From: Geodermatophilus sabuli
GTDB lineage: Bacteria; Actinomycetota; Actinomycetes; Mycobacteriales; Geodermatophilaceae
DNA length: 64,000 nt
Assembly (NCBI RefSeq): GCF_900215145.1
Contig: NZ_OBDO01000001.1
Coordinates: 930,001-994,000 of the forward strand
Direction of reading: 5' to 3'
Below the pieces are notes generated by a model, which saw nothing but the letters and a program-made list of their open reading frames with translations, was not told where the DNA came from and did not search any database. Made by a program: the position numbers and the translations under genes. Shown piece by piece: positions 16,017 through 24,759 of this stretch (the stretch's first letter is position 1; the number at the start of each line of letters is the position of its first letter).

Positions 16017-16774
16017 CAGGAGGCCTTCCTCGTCGTCGCGGCGGTGTCCTCGGTGGCGGGCGCCTTGCCGGTGGTCATGACCACGTCGTCCACGAAGACG
16101 CCGGGCAGGTGGATGTCGTCGGGGTGCAGCTCGTCCACCTCGACCAGCTGCTCGATCTCGGCGAGCGTGTGCTTCCCGGACATACCCGCCATCGGGTTGA
16201 AGTTCCGCGCCGACAGGCGGAACCGCAGGTTGCCCTTCCGGTCGGCCTTGTGGGCCTTGACGAACCCGAAGTCCGCGACGATGCCCTCCTCGAGCACGTA
16301 CTCGCGGCCGTTGATGAGGCGCGTCTCCTTGGCCGGCACGTGCTCGGCCACGCCGCCGTCGGGGGAGTAGCGCAGCGTGAAGGAGCCGTCGGACAGCATC
16401 GTGCCCGCGCCGGACGGCGTGAAGAAGGCGGGGATGCCGGAGCCGCCCGCGCGCAGCCGCTCGGCCAGCGTGCCCTGGGGGATCAGCTCGAGCTCCACCC
16501 TGCCGGCGAAGTACTCGTCGTAGAACTCCTGCAGGATCGGGAAGGACGCCGTCACGCGGCGCAGCCGGCCCTCGTGCAGCAGCCGTCCCACGCCGGTGAA
16601 GTCGTGGCCCACGTTGTTGACGATGACGTGCAGGTCGCGGCGGTCGAGCTCGCACAGCGCGTCGAGCAGCCCGTCCGGCCGGCCCGAGCTGCCGAAGCCG
16701 CCGACGGCGATGGAGGCACCCGAGGGCACGGCGTCCACCACGGACAGGATGTCCTCGCGGAACTTGTCGATCAC
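16016..16774 (-). CDS. CoA-transferase subunit A (3-oxoacid type)
   Basis: Alpha subunit partnering the following gene. It carries the CoA-binding SIAVGGFGSSGRPDGLLDAL motif near the N-terminus, VNNVGHDFTGVGRLL, and GTLAERLRAGGSGIPAFFTPSG. GTG 16774 is chosen because AAGGA lies 6 bases upstream and VIDKFREDI is the usual start of the family; the longer frame (to 17014) adds a low-complexity Pro/Arg tail. The length (252) is normal. It is divergent from the NDMA-dependent alcohol dehydrogenase. Confidence 0.9.
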   Translation of the reverse strand: MIDKFREDILSVVDAVPSGASIAVGGFGSSGRPDGLLDALCELDRRDLHVIVNNVGHDFTGVGRLLHEGRLRRVTASFPILQEFYDEYFAGRVELELIPQGTLAERLRAGGSGIPAFFTPSGAGTMLSDGSFTLRYSPDGGVAEHVPAKETRLINGREYVLEEGIVADFGFVKAHKADRKGNLRFRLSARNFNPMAGMSGKHTLAEIEQLVEVDELHPDDIHLPGVFVDDVVMTTGKAPATEDTAATTRKAS

Positions 16775-17188
16775 TGGGGGTCCTTCACGGGGGAGGGGTC
16801 CTTCCACGGGTGAGCTCGCTCGTGGACCGCGCCGCGGCCACACGGGGGCGCCGGGTGGCGCAGACGTCCCGGACCGACCGGGCCTGTGCGGCCGACGTCG
16901 GTCGAGCACGAGGAGTCCAGCAGCCGCGCGCGGCGGGCAGTACCGCATCTTCCACGTCCCGGAAAGGAGACGGGGCGCACAGCTGACGCGGCGATCCCCG
17001 TGGCGGTCCGCCACCGCGCGGTCTTCCGTGCTGGGGAAGGAGTGTGGTCCGTGCCACCCCGGCGGACGGATGGTGGACCCCGGCCGGGGAGTGCGCCCGT
17101 GCAGCTCGCGACGGTCGGATCAGACCTCGTCGCCGTCCTGCCGGGCACCCCGTTGCGGCCGACGTCCAGTACTGGGAAGGAGCCCCAT
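16775..17188. promoter_or_regulatory. Divergent intergenic region (414 bases)
   Basis: Lies between the CoA-transferase genes (-) and the alcohol dehydrogenase operon (+). I see no gene. Three purine-rich ribosome-like motifs recur (GGAAAGGAG near 16961, GGGGAAGGAG near 17034, GGGAAGGAG near 17174); only the last is next to a family-consistent start. The second is followed by GTG 17051, in frame with the dehydrogenase, so a 46-residue N-terminal extension is possible but unlike the family. No clear -10/-35 pair stands out. Confidence 0.4.
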
Positions 17189-18298
17189 ATGAGCATGACC
17201 ACGCGCGCCGCGGTCTGCCGCGAGCCGGGTCGGCCGTGGGAGATCACCGAGCTCGAGCTCGATGAGCCGAAGGCCAACGAGGTCCGCATCAAGTTCATGG
17301 CGGCCGGGATGTGCCACTCCGACGACCACATCCAGAAGGGCGACGCGCAGATGCGTTTCCCCGTGGTCGGCGGCCACGAGGGCGCCGGCATCGTCGACGC
17401 CGTCGGTGAGGGCGTCACCCGCGTGAAGGTCGGCGACCACGTCGTCTGCTCCTTCATCCCCGCCTGCGGCAAGTGCCGCTACTGCTCCACCGGTCGGCAG
17501 AACCTCTGCGACGAGGGCAAGAACGCCTCCACCGGCGAGTTCCCCGACGGCACCTTCCGCTTCCACCAGGACGGCGAGGACTTCGGCGGGCTGTGCGTGC
17601 TGGGCACCTTCTCTCAGCACGCTGTGGTGAGCGAGTACTCGGTCATCCAGATCCCCGATGACATCCCGTTCGAGATCGCGGCGCTCGTGGGCTGCGGCGT
17701 GCCGACCGGCTGGGGCAGCGCGGTCCACCTCGCCGGCGTCAAGGCCGGTGACACCGTGGTCATCTACGGCGCCGGTGGCGTGGGCAGCAACGCGGTCCAG
17801 GGCGCGGCCCTGGCCGGCGCCGAGCGCGTGGTCGTCGTCGACCCGGTGGAGTTCAAGCGGGAGATGGCGACCGTCTTCGGCGCCACGCACACCTTCGCCT
17901 CGGCCAAGGAGGCCCACGACTTCGTCGTCGAGTCGACCTGGGGGGAGCTGGCCGACCACGCCATCATCACCGTCGGCAGCCTGCACGACCAGGTGATCGC
18001 CGACGCGCTGCAGGTGGTGGGCAAGACCGGGCAGGTCACCATCACCGCCGTCGGCAACGGCTGGGTGGACGAGCACCCGGGCATGTTCATCGGGTACCAG
18101 CGGCGCGTCCAGGGCGGCATCTTCGGCGGCTGCAACCCGCTGCACGACGTCCCGCGGCTGATCAGCCTGTACCGCTCCGGGAAGCTCAAGCTCGACGAGC
18201 TGGTCACGCGGACCTACAAGCTCGACGAGGTCAACCAGGGCTACCAGGACATGCTCGACGGCAAGAACATCCGCGGCGTCATCATCCACGAGCACTGA
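17189..18298 (+). CDS. NDMA-dependent (mycofactocin-type) alcohol dehydrogenase 1
   Basis: Zinc MDR alcohol dehydrogenase of the subgroup assayed with N,N-dimethyl-4-nitrosoaniline, which keeps its nicotinamide cofactor bound and is re-oxidised by mycofactocin in known members. Catalytic zinc ligands: MCHSDDH and GGHEGAGIV; structural zinc: CGKCRYCSTGRQNLC; cofactor turn GAGGVGSNAVQGA. The length (369) fits. ATG 17189 follows GAAGGAG. It starts an operon with an aldehyde dehydrogenase and a second, closely similar alcohol dehydrogenase, suggesting stepwise oxidation of a primary alcohol to the acid. Mycofactocin genes are not in this window, so the requirement is inferred. Confidence 0.88.
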   Translation: MSMTTRAAVCREPGRPWEITELELDEPKANEVRIKFMAAGMCHSDDHIQKGDAQMRFPVVGGHEGAGIVDAVGEGVTRVKVGDHVVCSFIPACGKCRYCSTGRQNLCDEGKNASTGEFPDGTFRFHQDGEDFGGLCVLGTFSQHAVVSEYSVIQIPDDIPFEIAALVGCGVPTGWGSAVHLAGVKAGDTVVIYGAGGVGSNAVQGAALAGAERVVVVDPVEFKREMATVFGATHTFASAKEAHDFVVESTWGELADHAIITVGSLHDQVIADALQVVGKTGQVTITAVGNGWVDEHPGMFIGYQRRVQGGIFGGCNPLHDVPRLISLYRSGKLKLDELVTRTYKLDEVNQGYQDMLDGKNIRGVIIHEH

Positions 18299-18309
18299 GG
18301 ACCACGAAC

Positions 18310-19788
18310 ATGACGATTGCCCCTCCCGCGCCCTCGGCGGGTGCCTCCCTGATCATCGACAACGCCCAGCTCATCGGTGGTGACTGGGTCCCCGCGGCCG
18401 GCGGCGAGACCATCGACGTCATCAACCCGGCCACCGGCGAGGTCCTCGGCCGGGTGCCCCGCGGCACCGCCGCCGACGTCGACGCCGCCGTCCGGGCCGC
18501 CGAGGCCGCGTTCCCGGCCTGGCGCGACACCAACGCCACCGCCCGCGCCGCGCTGCTGTTCCGCTGGGCCGCGCTGATCGACGAGAACATCGCCGAGCTC
18601 GACGCCCTGGAGTCCCAGGAGGTCGGCCGCCCGCACTGGGGCCCGCCGCCGATGGCCGGCCAGCTGCGTTTCACCGCCGGCCAGGCCGACAAGGTGCAGG
18701 GCCTGTCCCTGCCCACCTACACCCCCGACGCCCTCGGCCTGACGCTCCGCGAGCCCTACGGCGTCGTCGGCGCGATCATCCCGTGGAACGCCCCCGGCCC
18801 GATGTTCGTCACCGACGTCGGCCCGGCGATCGCCGCCGGCAACACCATCGTGATCAAGCCGGCCGAGGACGCCCCCCTGACCGGGCTGGCGCTGGCCAGG
18901 CTGGCGCTCGAGGCGGGCATCCCGCCGGGTGTCGTCAACGTCGTGACCGGCTACGGCCACGAGGCCGGCGCCGCGATCCCGGCCCACCCGCGGATCCGGC
19001 GGATCAGCTTCACCGGCTCGCCGCAGACCGGTGAGCTGATCATGGCCGCCTGCGCCACGAACCTCACCCCGCTGCACCTGGAGCTGGGCGGCAAGTCGCC
19101 GCAGGTCATCCTGGCCGACGCCGACCTCGACGCCGCCATCCCGGCGATCGCCCGGGGCATCACCCTCAACACCGGCCAGATCTGCGCGGCCGGCTCGCGG
19201 GTCGTGGTCGCCCGGTCCATCCACTCCGAGGTCGTGCAGCGCCTGGCGCAGCACATGTCCGAGGTCGAGGTCGGCCCCTGGCACGAGCAGGTCACCATGG
19301 GGCCGCTCATCAACGCCAAGCAGCACGAGCGGGTGCTCGAGTACATGCAGCTGGGCCAGGAGGAGGGCGCCGACCTCGTCCTCGGCGGCGGTCGCCCGTC
19401 CGGGGAGAAGTTCGAGCGCGGCTTCTTCGTCGAGCCGACCCTCTTCGACAACGTGGACCCGCAGATGCGCATCCACCAGGAGGAGATCTTCGGCCCGGTC
19501 CTCGGCGTCACCCCCGTGGACGACGACGAGCAGGCTCTCGAGGTGGCCAACGGCACCGACTACGGCCTGGTCGCGTCCGTGTGGACCCGCGACGTCGGCA
19601 AGGCCGTCAAGTTCGCCCGCGGGCTGCAGGCGGGCCAGGTCGCGGTCAACGCCGCCCTGGGTGCCGGCGTCATCGGCGGCCCCTTCGGCGGCTACAAGCG
19701 CAGCGGCTTCGGCCGCTCCATGGGCGCCGACGCGGTGCTCGACTACACGCAGGTCAAGACCGTGTCCCTCCGTGGCACCGGGAACTGA
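18310..19788 (+). CDS. NAD(P)-dependent aldehyde dehydrogenase
   Basis: Oxidises an aldehyde to the carboxylate. Family residues are all present: IPWNAPGP and KPAEDAP around the cofactor, the general base Glu258 in LELGGKSPQ, and the nucleophile Cys292 in NTGQICAAGSR; EEIFGPVLGV near the C-terminus is also typical. 492 residues is a normal length. It lies 11 bases after alcohol dehydrogenase 1 and 10 before alcohol dehydrogenase 2, so the three form an operon. The natural role is probably the second oxidation step after the dehydrogenases on either side. Confidence 0.93.
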   Translation: MTIAPPAPSAGASLIIDNAQLIGGDWVPAAGGETIDVINPATGEVLGRVPRGTAADVDAAVRAAEAAFPAWRDTNATARAALLFRWAALIDENIAELDALESQEVGRPHWGPPPMAGQLRFTAGQADKVQGLSLPTYTPDALGLTLREPYGVVGAIIPWNAPGPMFVTDVGPAIAAGNTIVIKPAEDAPLTGLALARLALEAGIPPGVVNVVTGYGHEAGAAIPAHPRIRRISFTGSPQTGELIMAACATNLTPLHLELGGKSPQVILADADLDAAIPAIARGITLNTGQICAAGSRVVVARSIHSEVVQRLAQHMSEVEVGPWHEQVTMGPLINAKQHERVLEYMQLGQEEGADLVLGGGRPSGEKFERGFFVEPTLFDNVDPQMRIHQEEIFGPVLGVTPVDDDEQALEVANGTDYGLVASVWTRDVGKAVKFARGLQAGQVAVNAALGAGVIGGPFGGYKRSGFGRSMGADAVLDYTQVKTVSLRGTGN

Positions 19789-19798
19789 GAGGGATCGC

Positions 19799-20923
19799 AT
19801 GAGCAGCATCACGACGCGCGCGGCCATCGCCCGGGCGCCGCACCAGGGCTGGGAGCTGGTCGACCTCCAGCTCGACGACCCCAAGGAGCACGAGGTCCGG
19901 GTCAAGTTCGCCGCCTCGGGCCTGTGCCACTCCGACGACCACATCACCCAGGGTGACGCGCCGGTGCGCATGCCCGTGGTGGGTGGCCACGAGGGTGCGG
20001 GGATCGTCGAGTCGGTCGGCCCGAACGTCACCCGGGTCAAGCCCGGCGACCGGATCGTGTGTTCCTACATCCCGGCCTGCGGGGCCTGCCGCCCCTGCTC
20101 CACCGGGCACCAGAACATGTGCGTGAAGGGCCTCAACGCCGGCACGGGCATGTTCCTCGACGGCACCTTCCGGTTCCACCTCGGCGACGAGGACCTCGGT
20201 GGCTTCTGCACCGTCGGGTCCTTCTCGCAGTACGCGGTGATCTCGGAGTGGGCGGCCATCCCGCTGGCCGACGACATCCCGTGGGAGGTCGCCTGCCTGG
20301 TCGGGTGCGGCGTCCCCACCGGCTGGGGTTCGGCGGTCAACGCCGCCGGCGTCCGCGCCGGTGACACCGTGGTCGTCTTCGGCTCGGGTGGGGTGGGCAG
20401 CAACGCCGTCCAGGGCGCCCGCTACGCCGGCGCGAAGAACGTCGTCGTCGTCGACCCGGTCGCGTTCAAGCGCGAGATGGCCACCTCGGTCTTCGGTGCG
20501 ACGCACGCCTTCGCCACGGCGAAGGAGGCCCACGAGTTCGTCGTCGAGACCACCTGGGGCCAGCTGGCCGACCACGCGATCCTCACCCCCGGTGTGGTGA
20601 CCGAGGAGATGGTGAACGCCGCCATCCAGATGACCGGCAAGGGCGGCAAGGTCACCATCACCGGCGTCGGCAAGCTGACCGAGAAGGCCGCGCACTTCCA
20701 CGCCGGCGCGCTCATCGGCTACCAGCGGCAGGTCCGCGGCGCCCTGTTCGGCGACTGCAACCCGCTCTTCGACGTGCCGCGGCTCCTCCGCCTGTACCAG
20801 GACGGCCAGCTCAAGCTCGACGAGCTGGTGACGCGCACGTACAAGCTGGACGAGGTCAACGAGGCCTACCAGGACCTCGCTGACGGCAAGAACATCCGCG
20901 GCGTCATCCTCCACGAGGGCTGA
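19799..20923 (+). CDS. NDMA-dependent (mycofactocin-type) alcohol dehydrogenase 2
   Basis: Paralogue of the gene at 17189, similar along its whole length. It has zinc motifs LCHSDDH, GGHEGAGIV and CGACRPCSTGHQNMC, cofactor turn GSGGVGSNAVQGA, and the same C-terminal LDELVTRTYKLDEVN. 374 residues. ATG 19799 is preceded by GAGAGGG at 19787-19793. Having two copies around one aldehyde dehydrogenase suggests different alcohol ranges or that the two form mixed oligomers. It ends just before a very strong hairpin that closes the operon. Confidence 0.88.
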   Translation: MSSITTRAAIARAPHQGWELVDLQLDDPKEHEVRVKFAASGLCHSDDHITQGDAPVRMPVVGGHEGAGIVESVGPNVTRVKPGDRIVCSYIPACGACRPCSTGHQNMCVKGLNAGTGMFLDGTFRFHLGDEDLGGFCTVGSFSQYAVISEWAAIPLADDIPWEVACLVGCGVPTGWGSAVNAAGVRAGDTVVVFGSGGVGSNAVQGARYAGAKNVVVVDPVAFKREMATSVFGATHAFATAKEAHEFVVETTWGQLADHAILTPGVVTEEMVNAAIQMTGKGGKVTITGVGKLTEKAAHFHAGALIGYQRQVRGALFGDCNPLFDVPRLLRLYQDGQLKLDELVTRTYKLDEVNEAYQDLADGKNIRGVILHEG

Positions 20924-20932
20924 ACCCCGCGA

Positions 20933-20979
20933 ACGGCAGAGGCCGCCGGCACCCGATGGGTGCCGGCGGCCTCTGCCGT
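20933..20979. terminator. Strong bidirectional terminator hairpin
   Basis: A perfect 22-bp stem (20933-20954 with 20958-20979) with a 3-base GAT loop, in the gap between the alcohol dehydrogenase operon (+) and the second IclR gene (-). It is the longest perfect stem seen in the window. Confidence 0.85.
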
Positions 20980-21021
20980 GTGTGCGGTGCGGACGGGGTG
21001 CCGGCCGGGCCGGCACACCAC

Positions 21022-21885
21022 TCAGCCGGAGGAGCGGGGGGTGCGGGAGGCCCGGATGGCGTTGCTGGCCTCGGGCTTGGCCGAGGGGGCGCCCAGGGCC
21101 CGGGAGATGCCGCGGGCGGTGGCCGCCAGGGCGGGGACCAGGGCGTGGCTCTGCACCGTCCCCCGCTGCACCGTGACGCCCAGGGCGGCGACGACCTCGT
21201 CCCGCTCGCCCCGGACCGGGACGGCGACGGCCAGTGCGTCGGGGGTCAGCTGGTTCTCCGCGATCGCCACGCCGGTGCGCCGCACCTCCGCCAGCACCCG
21301 CCGCAGCTCGGCGACGTTGGTGATGGTGTCCGGGGTGAACCGCTTGAGCGGGGCCTGCAGCAGCTCGTCCTGCACCTCCCGGTCGGCGAAGGCCAGCAGC
21401 ACCTGCCCGGTGCCCGTGGCGTGCAGCGGCCAGCGCCCGCCCAGACGGCTGAGCACCTGGACCGCGCCGCGGGCCCGCAGCGCCTCCACGTACACGCCGT
21501 CGGAGCCGTCCCGGACGGCGAGGTGCACGTTGGCGCGGGTGGCCTGATGGAGGTCGTCGAGGTAGGGGAGGGCCAGCTCGCGCAGCTGCAGCCCGTGCGG
21601 GGCGAGGGCACCCAGCTCGAGCAGGCGCAGCCCGATGGCGTACCGCCCGTCGGGGGCGCGCTCGAGCCCGCCCCACTGCCGCAGCTCGCCCACCAGGCGG
21701 TGCGTCGTCGTCAGGGTGAGTCCGGAGCGCCGGCTGATCTCACTGAGGGTCAGGGAGGGGTGCGCCGGCCCGAAGGCGGCCAGGACGGCGAGCACCCGTC
21801 CGGCGGCCGTGGCGGCGCCGCCGGTGGGCAGCCGGGCGGGCCGGCTCTCGGTGGCGGTCGCCGGCAACGGTCTGGTGGCTCCCAT
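21022..21885 (-). CDS. IclR-family transcriptional regulator (module B)
   Basis: Paralogue of the regulator at 3338-4183. The helix-turn-helix LTLSEISRRSGLTLTTTHR is nearly identical, as is the effector-domain signature LGGRWPLHATGTGQVLLAFAD; the N-terminal 25 residues and the C-terminal tail differ. 287 residues, ATG 21885 preceded by AAAGGG. It is divergent from the second UGSC module, which it probably controls. The near-identical recognition helix means the two regulators may bind each other's operators. Effector unknown. Confidence 0.9.
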   Translation of the reverse strand: MGATRPLPATATESRPARLPTGGAATAAGRVLAVLAAFGPAHPSLTLSEISRRSGLTLTTTHRLVGELRQWGGLERAPDGRYAIGLRLLELGALAPHGLQLRELALPYLDDLHQATRANVHLAVRDGSDGVYVEALRARGAVQVLSRLGGRWPLHATGTGQVLLAFADREVQDELLQAPLKRFTPDTITNVAELRRVLAEVRRTGVAIAENQLTPDALAVAVPVRGERDEVVAALGVTVQRGTVQSHALVPALAATARGISRALGAPSAKPEASNAIRASRTPRSSG

Positions 21886-22259
21886 GCACGCCCTTTCGTT
21901 TCACACGACATCTGGTTGGCAACTGCACCGAGGTGGGCCGCGTCACTGTGCGGCGCGGCGGCGGCAGTGTCAAGCACGTCCACCTCTCCGCGGCGTCCGC
22001 CCCGGGCTTCCACCCGGGGGAAGAGCCGTCGCTGTCCGAGTGTGGCCCCGCCCACCATTGTCGGGCAAGGACGGCGTGAGCCCGGGTCCCGCCCCCCGCG
22101 CGGGGAGCCGGCCGTCGCGGCGCCGTCCGCCAGCCGTGATCCGCGCGCCGGCCGGGCCCCTGCGGCCACGACCGGCGGCGACCATCCCGCCGAGAGGACA
22201 CGAGGCCGCGTGAACCCGACCCCCATCCGCCCGACCCCCGCTCCGGGAGGCAGGAACTG
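21886..22259. promoter_or_regulatory. Divergent regulatory region of module B (374 bases)
   Basis: Between the IclR gene (-) and the UGSC gene (+). No gene is seen. CACTGTG at 21944-21950 is at the same distance from the IclR start as in module A. A short imperfect palindrome GGGCTTCCACCCGGGGGAAG lies near 22010. GGGAGGCAGGA just before 22260 is the UGSC ribosome site. No clear promoter elements for the + strand were found. Confidence 0.4.
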
Positions 22260-22826
22260 ATGGCCACCCTCGCCGACATCCTCGACCCCACCGGGCAGAC
22301 CACCCCGCGTATCGGCGGGACCGCGCAGGCGCCACGGCGCACCGACCTGACCGGCGTCCGGCTCGGGCTGCTGGAGAACACCAAGCACAACGCCGCACTG
22401 CTGCTCGACGAGCTCGCCGCGCTGCTGCAGAGCGAGCACGGCGCCTCGGCCACCGTGCTGCGCCGCACCAAGACCGTCTTCGCCCTGCCCCTCCCCGAGG
22501 AGCAGCTCGCCGAGCTGGTCCGCGAGTGCGACGTGGTGCTCACCGGGGTGGGGGACTGCGGCTCCTGCAGCGCGTCGGCCGTCGCCGACGGCATCGCCCT
22601 GGAGCGGGCCGGCGTGCCGGCGGCCGTCATCTGCTCCGACGCGTTCACCGCCACCGCCAGCGGCATGGCCGAGGTCCAGGGCGCTCCCGACTACGCCTAC
22701 CTGACCACGCCGCACCCGGTGGCCATCCTCGACCCGGACGCCGTCCGCGACCGGGCCCGGCAGCTGCTGCCGCGGGTCGTCGCCACCGTGACCGCCGCCG
22801 GTGCCCAGCAGGAGGCGGCGTCATGA
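22260..22826 (+). CDS. UGSC family (seleno)protein, cysteine form (module B)
   Basis: Paralogue of the gene at 10308. The motif is Cys100-Gly-Ser-Cys103 in GVGDCGSCSASAVADG, again with two TGC codons. Shared blocks include VRLGLLENTKHNA, AAVICSDAF and the C-terminal TTPHPVA. 188 residues, cytosolic by sequence. ATG 22260 follows GGGAGGCAGGA. It overlaps the partner gene by 4 bases. The pairing is the same as in module A, but without the 73-bp repeat between the two genes and without a transporter upstream. Confidence 0.82.
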   Translation: MATLADILDPTGQTTPRIGGTAQAPRRTDLTGVRLGLLENTKHNAALLLDELAALLQSEHGASATVLRRTKTVFALPLPEEQLAELVRECDVVLTGVGDCGSCSASAVADGIALERAGVPAAVICSDAFTATASGMAEVQGAPDYAYLTTPHPVAILDPDAVRDRARQLLPRVVATVTAAGAQQEAAS

Positions 22827-23926
22827 CGCTGACCGAGGCCCCTGCCGTGGTCCCCGACGCCGACCCCGAGGCCGCCCAGGCCGCGATCGAGCACTGCTAC
22901 GCGCAGGGCTGGTCCGACGGGCTGCCCCTGGTGCCGGCCACCCGGTCGCTGGTCGACCGGTTCCTCGCCACCGTCGACCGCCGGCCGGACGAGGTCATCG
23001 GCTCCCTGGTGCACCTCAACCGCACGGTGACGGTGGAGCTCGCGGCGGTCAACGCGGCGATGGCCGGTTGCCGGCCGGAGTACTTCCCGGTCGTCCTCGC
23101 CGCCTGGGAGGCGATCCAGCGTGACCGCTCGGCCCAGGGTGGCGGCTGGCAGAGCACCAGTGGTCCCTCGCCGCTGCTCGTGGTGAACGGGCCCGTCCGC
23201 GCCGAGCTCGGCCTCAACGCCGCCGGCGGCGTCTTCGGCCCCGGGTTCCGGCCCAACGCGACCGTCGCGCGCAGCATCGGGCTGATGGTCCGCAACGCGC
23301 TCGGCGTCGTCCCGCACGGCTTCGAGCAGGCCACCCAGGGCCTGCCGGGTCGCTGGCAGGTCTGCCTGGCGGAGAACGAGGAGGAGAGCCCCTGGGAGCC
23401 GCTGTCGGTCGAGGGCGGCGTGCCCGCCGGCACCTCCGCGGTCTCCGGGATGCTCACCCGCACCGTCGAGTACGTCGACAACCGGCACACCGCAGACCCG
23501 GAGCAGCTGCTCGCGGACTTCGCCGACACGATCTCCCGCAGCGGCGCCGCGATCTTCCGTCACCACCCGGCCGGCATCGTCTTCTGCCCCGAGCACGCGC
23601 AGCTGCTGGCCGACGCCGGGATGAGCAAGGCCGACGTCCGAGCCTGGCTGGTCGAGCGCTGCGGCAGGAGCAAGGCCGACCTGGCCCGTGTGGGCAAGGA
23701 CGGCGTCGGCGACAACGGCGTCCGCTTCGCCGACGGCGGCACCGACCCCGAGGCCTTCGACCGGCTCTTCTCCGGCGCGGGGCCCGAGGTGCTGCCGATC
23801 GTCGTCGCCGGCGCCCGCAACGCCGGCATCTCGATGGTGGTGCGCGTCCTCTCCGGCTGGTCGGCGAGCTCGGTGCCCGTCGTCGGCCGGACCACCCCCT
23901 CGACCCAGGCAGGAGCCGTCCAGTGA
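22823..23926 (+). CDS. Uncharacterised UGSC-partner protein (module B)
   Basis: Paralogue of the gene at 10936, 367 residues, function unknown. Shared blocks: GWSDGLPLVP, AVNAAMAGCRPEYFPVVLAA, WQSTSGPSPLLVVNGPVR, GGVFGPGFR, PWEPLSV, EYVDNRHT. It has a longer C-terminal region before PEVLPIVVAGARNAGISM. ATG 22823 overlaps the UGSC stop and has AGGAGG 7 bases upstream. Only the Cys in MAGC is clearly conserved between the two copies, a candidate active or metal-binding residue. It overlaps the next SDR by 4 bases, forming one tightly coupled operon. Confidence 0.75.
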   Translation: MTLTEAPAVVPDADPEAAQAAIEHCYAQGWSDGLPLVPATRSLVDRFLATVDRRPDEVIGSLVHLNRTVTVELAAVNAAMAGCRPEYFPVVLAAWEAIQRDRSAQGGGWQSTSGPSPLLVVNGPVRAELGLNAAGGVFGPGFRPNATVARSIGLMVRNALGVVPHGFEQATQGLPGRWQVCLAENEEESPWEPLSVEGGVPAGTSAVSGMLTRTVEYVDNRHTADPEQLLADFADTISRSGAAIFRHHPAGIVFCPEHAQLLADAGMSKADVRAWLVERCGRSKADLARVGKDGVGDNGVRFADGGTDPEAFDRLFSGAGPEVLPIVVAGARNAGISMVVRVLSGWSASSVPVVGRTTPSTQAGAVQ

Positions 23927-24759
23927 CCGAGTTCAGCGAGTCCCTCACCGACCCCTTCGGGGACGCCGGCGAGCTCTGGATGACCGGGCGCACCGCCCTG
24001 GTCACCGGTGGCGGCCAGCAGAGCACCAAGGAACCCGGCGTCGGCTACGCCATCAGCCGGGTCCTCGCCGCCCACGGCGCGCGGGTGGCCGTCCTCGACC
24101 GGGACCTCGCCGCGGCGCAGCGCACCGTCGACGCGATCGAGGCCGACGGCGGGAAGGCGATCGCCGTCGTCGCCGACCTGCTCGACGACGACGCCTGCAA
24201 GCGGGCCGTCGAGGAGACCGTCGCGCAGTTCGGCGGGTTCGACACCCTGGTCAACAACGTCGCCGTCGGTGACCGCGCGGGCATCTTCGAGGTCACCCCC
24301 GAGCGGTTCCACCAGCTGATGGACCTGAACCTGACCACCGCCTGGCAGATGACCCGGCACGCGGTCGAGGTGCTGCCCACCGGCTCGGCGATCGTGAACA
24401 TCAGCTCCGTCGGCGTCCGCGCCCGCGGACCGGGCATGGTCTACAACCTGGCCAAGGCCGGCCTGGAGAACATGACCGTCGGCGCCGCCAACACCCTCGG
24501 CGAGCGCGGCATCCGGGTGAACTGCGTGCAGGTCGGCGCCATCTGGGGCGCCTTCGCCGCGGCGAACATGTCCCCGGAGATGCGCGCGATCCGCAAGGGC
24601 TGGTCGGGGCTGGGGACCGAGGGCAGCCCCTGGGACATCGCCCAGGCGGTCCTGTTCCTCTCCAGCGACCGCGCCCGCTGGGTGTCGGGCCAGATCCTGT
24701 CGGTGGACGGCGGCCCGAGCAGCCCCAAGCCGCCGAAGCCGGCCGGGGACGCGAGGTGA
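23923..24759 (+). CDS. Short-chain dehydrogenase/reductase (SDR), module B
   Basis: SDR with an expanded cofactor loop: TGGGQQSTKEPGVGYAI (28-44) has about five extra residues between the first and last glycines. NNVA at 111-114, Ser161-162 and Tyr174-x3-Lys178 (YNLAK) complete the active site; the SVDGG near the C-terminus is typical. 278 residues. GTG 23923 overlaps the partner-gene stop, with AGGAG upstream. It probably acts on the product or substrate of the UGSC pair. Confidence 0.87.
   Translation: MTEFSESLTDPFGDAGELWMTGRTALVTGGGQQSTKEPGVGYAISRVLAAHGARVAVLDRDLAAAQRTVDAIEADGGKAIAVVADLLDDDACKRAVEETVAQFGGFDTLVNNVAVGDRAGIFEVTPERFHQLMDLNLTTAWQMTRHAVEVLPTGSAIVNISSVGVRARGPGMVYNLAKAGLENMTVGAANTLGERGIRVNCVQVGAIWGAFAAANMSPEMRAIRKGWSGLGTEGSPWDIAQAVLFLSSDRARWVSGQILSVDGGPSSPKPPKPAGDAR

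Noticed and set aside
17051-17188. N-terminal extension of the first NDMA-dependent alcohol dehydrogenase from GTG 17051
   Set aside because: The frame is open and a purine-rich site precedes it, but the extension is Pro/Arg-rich and unlike the family; ATG 17189 has its own good ribosome site.
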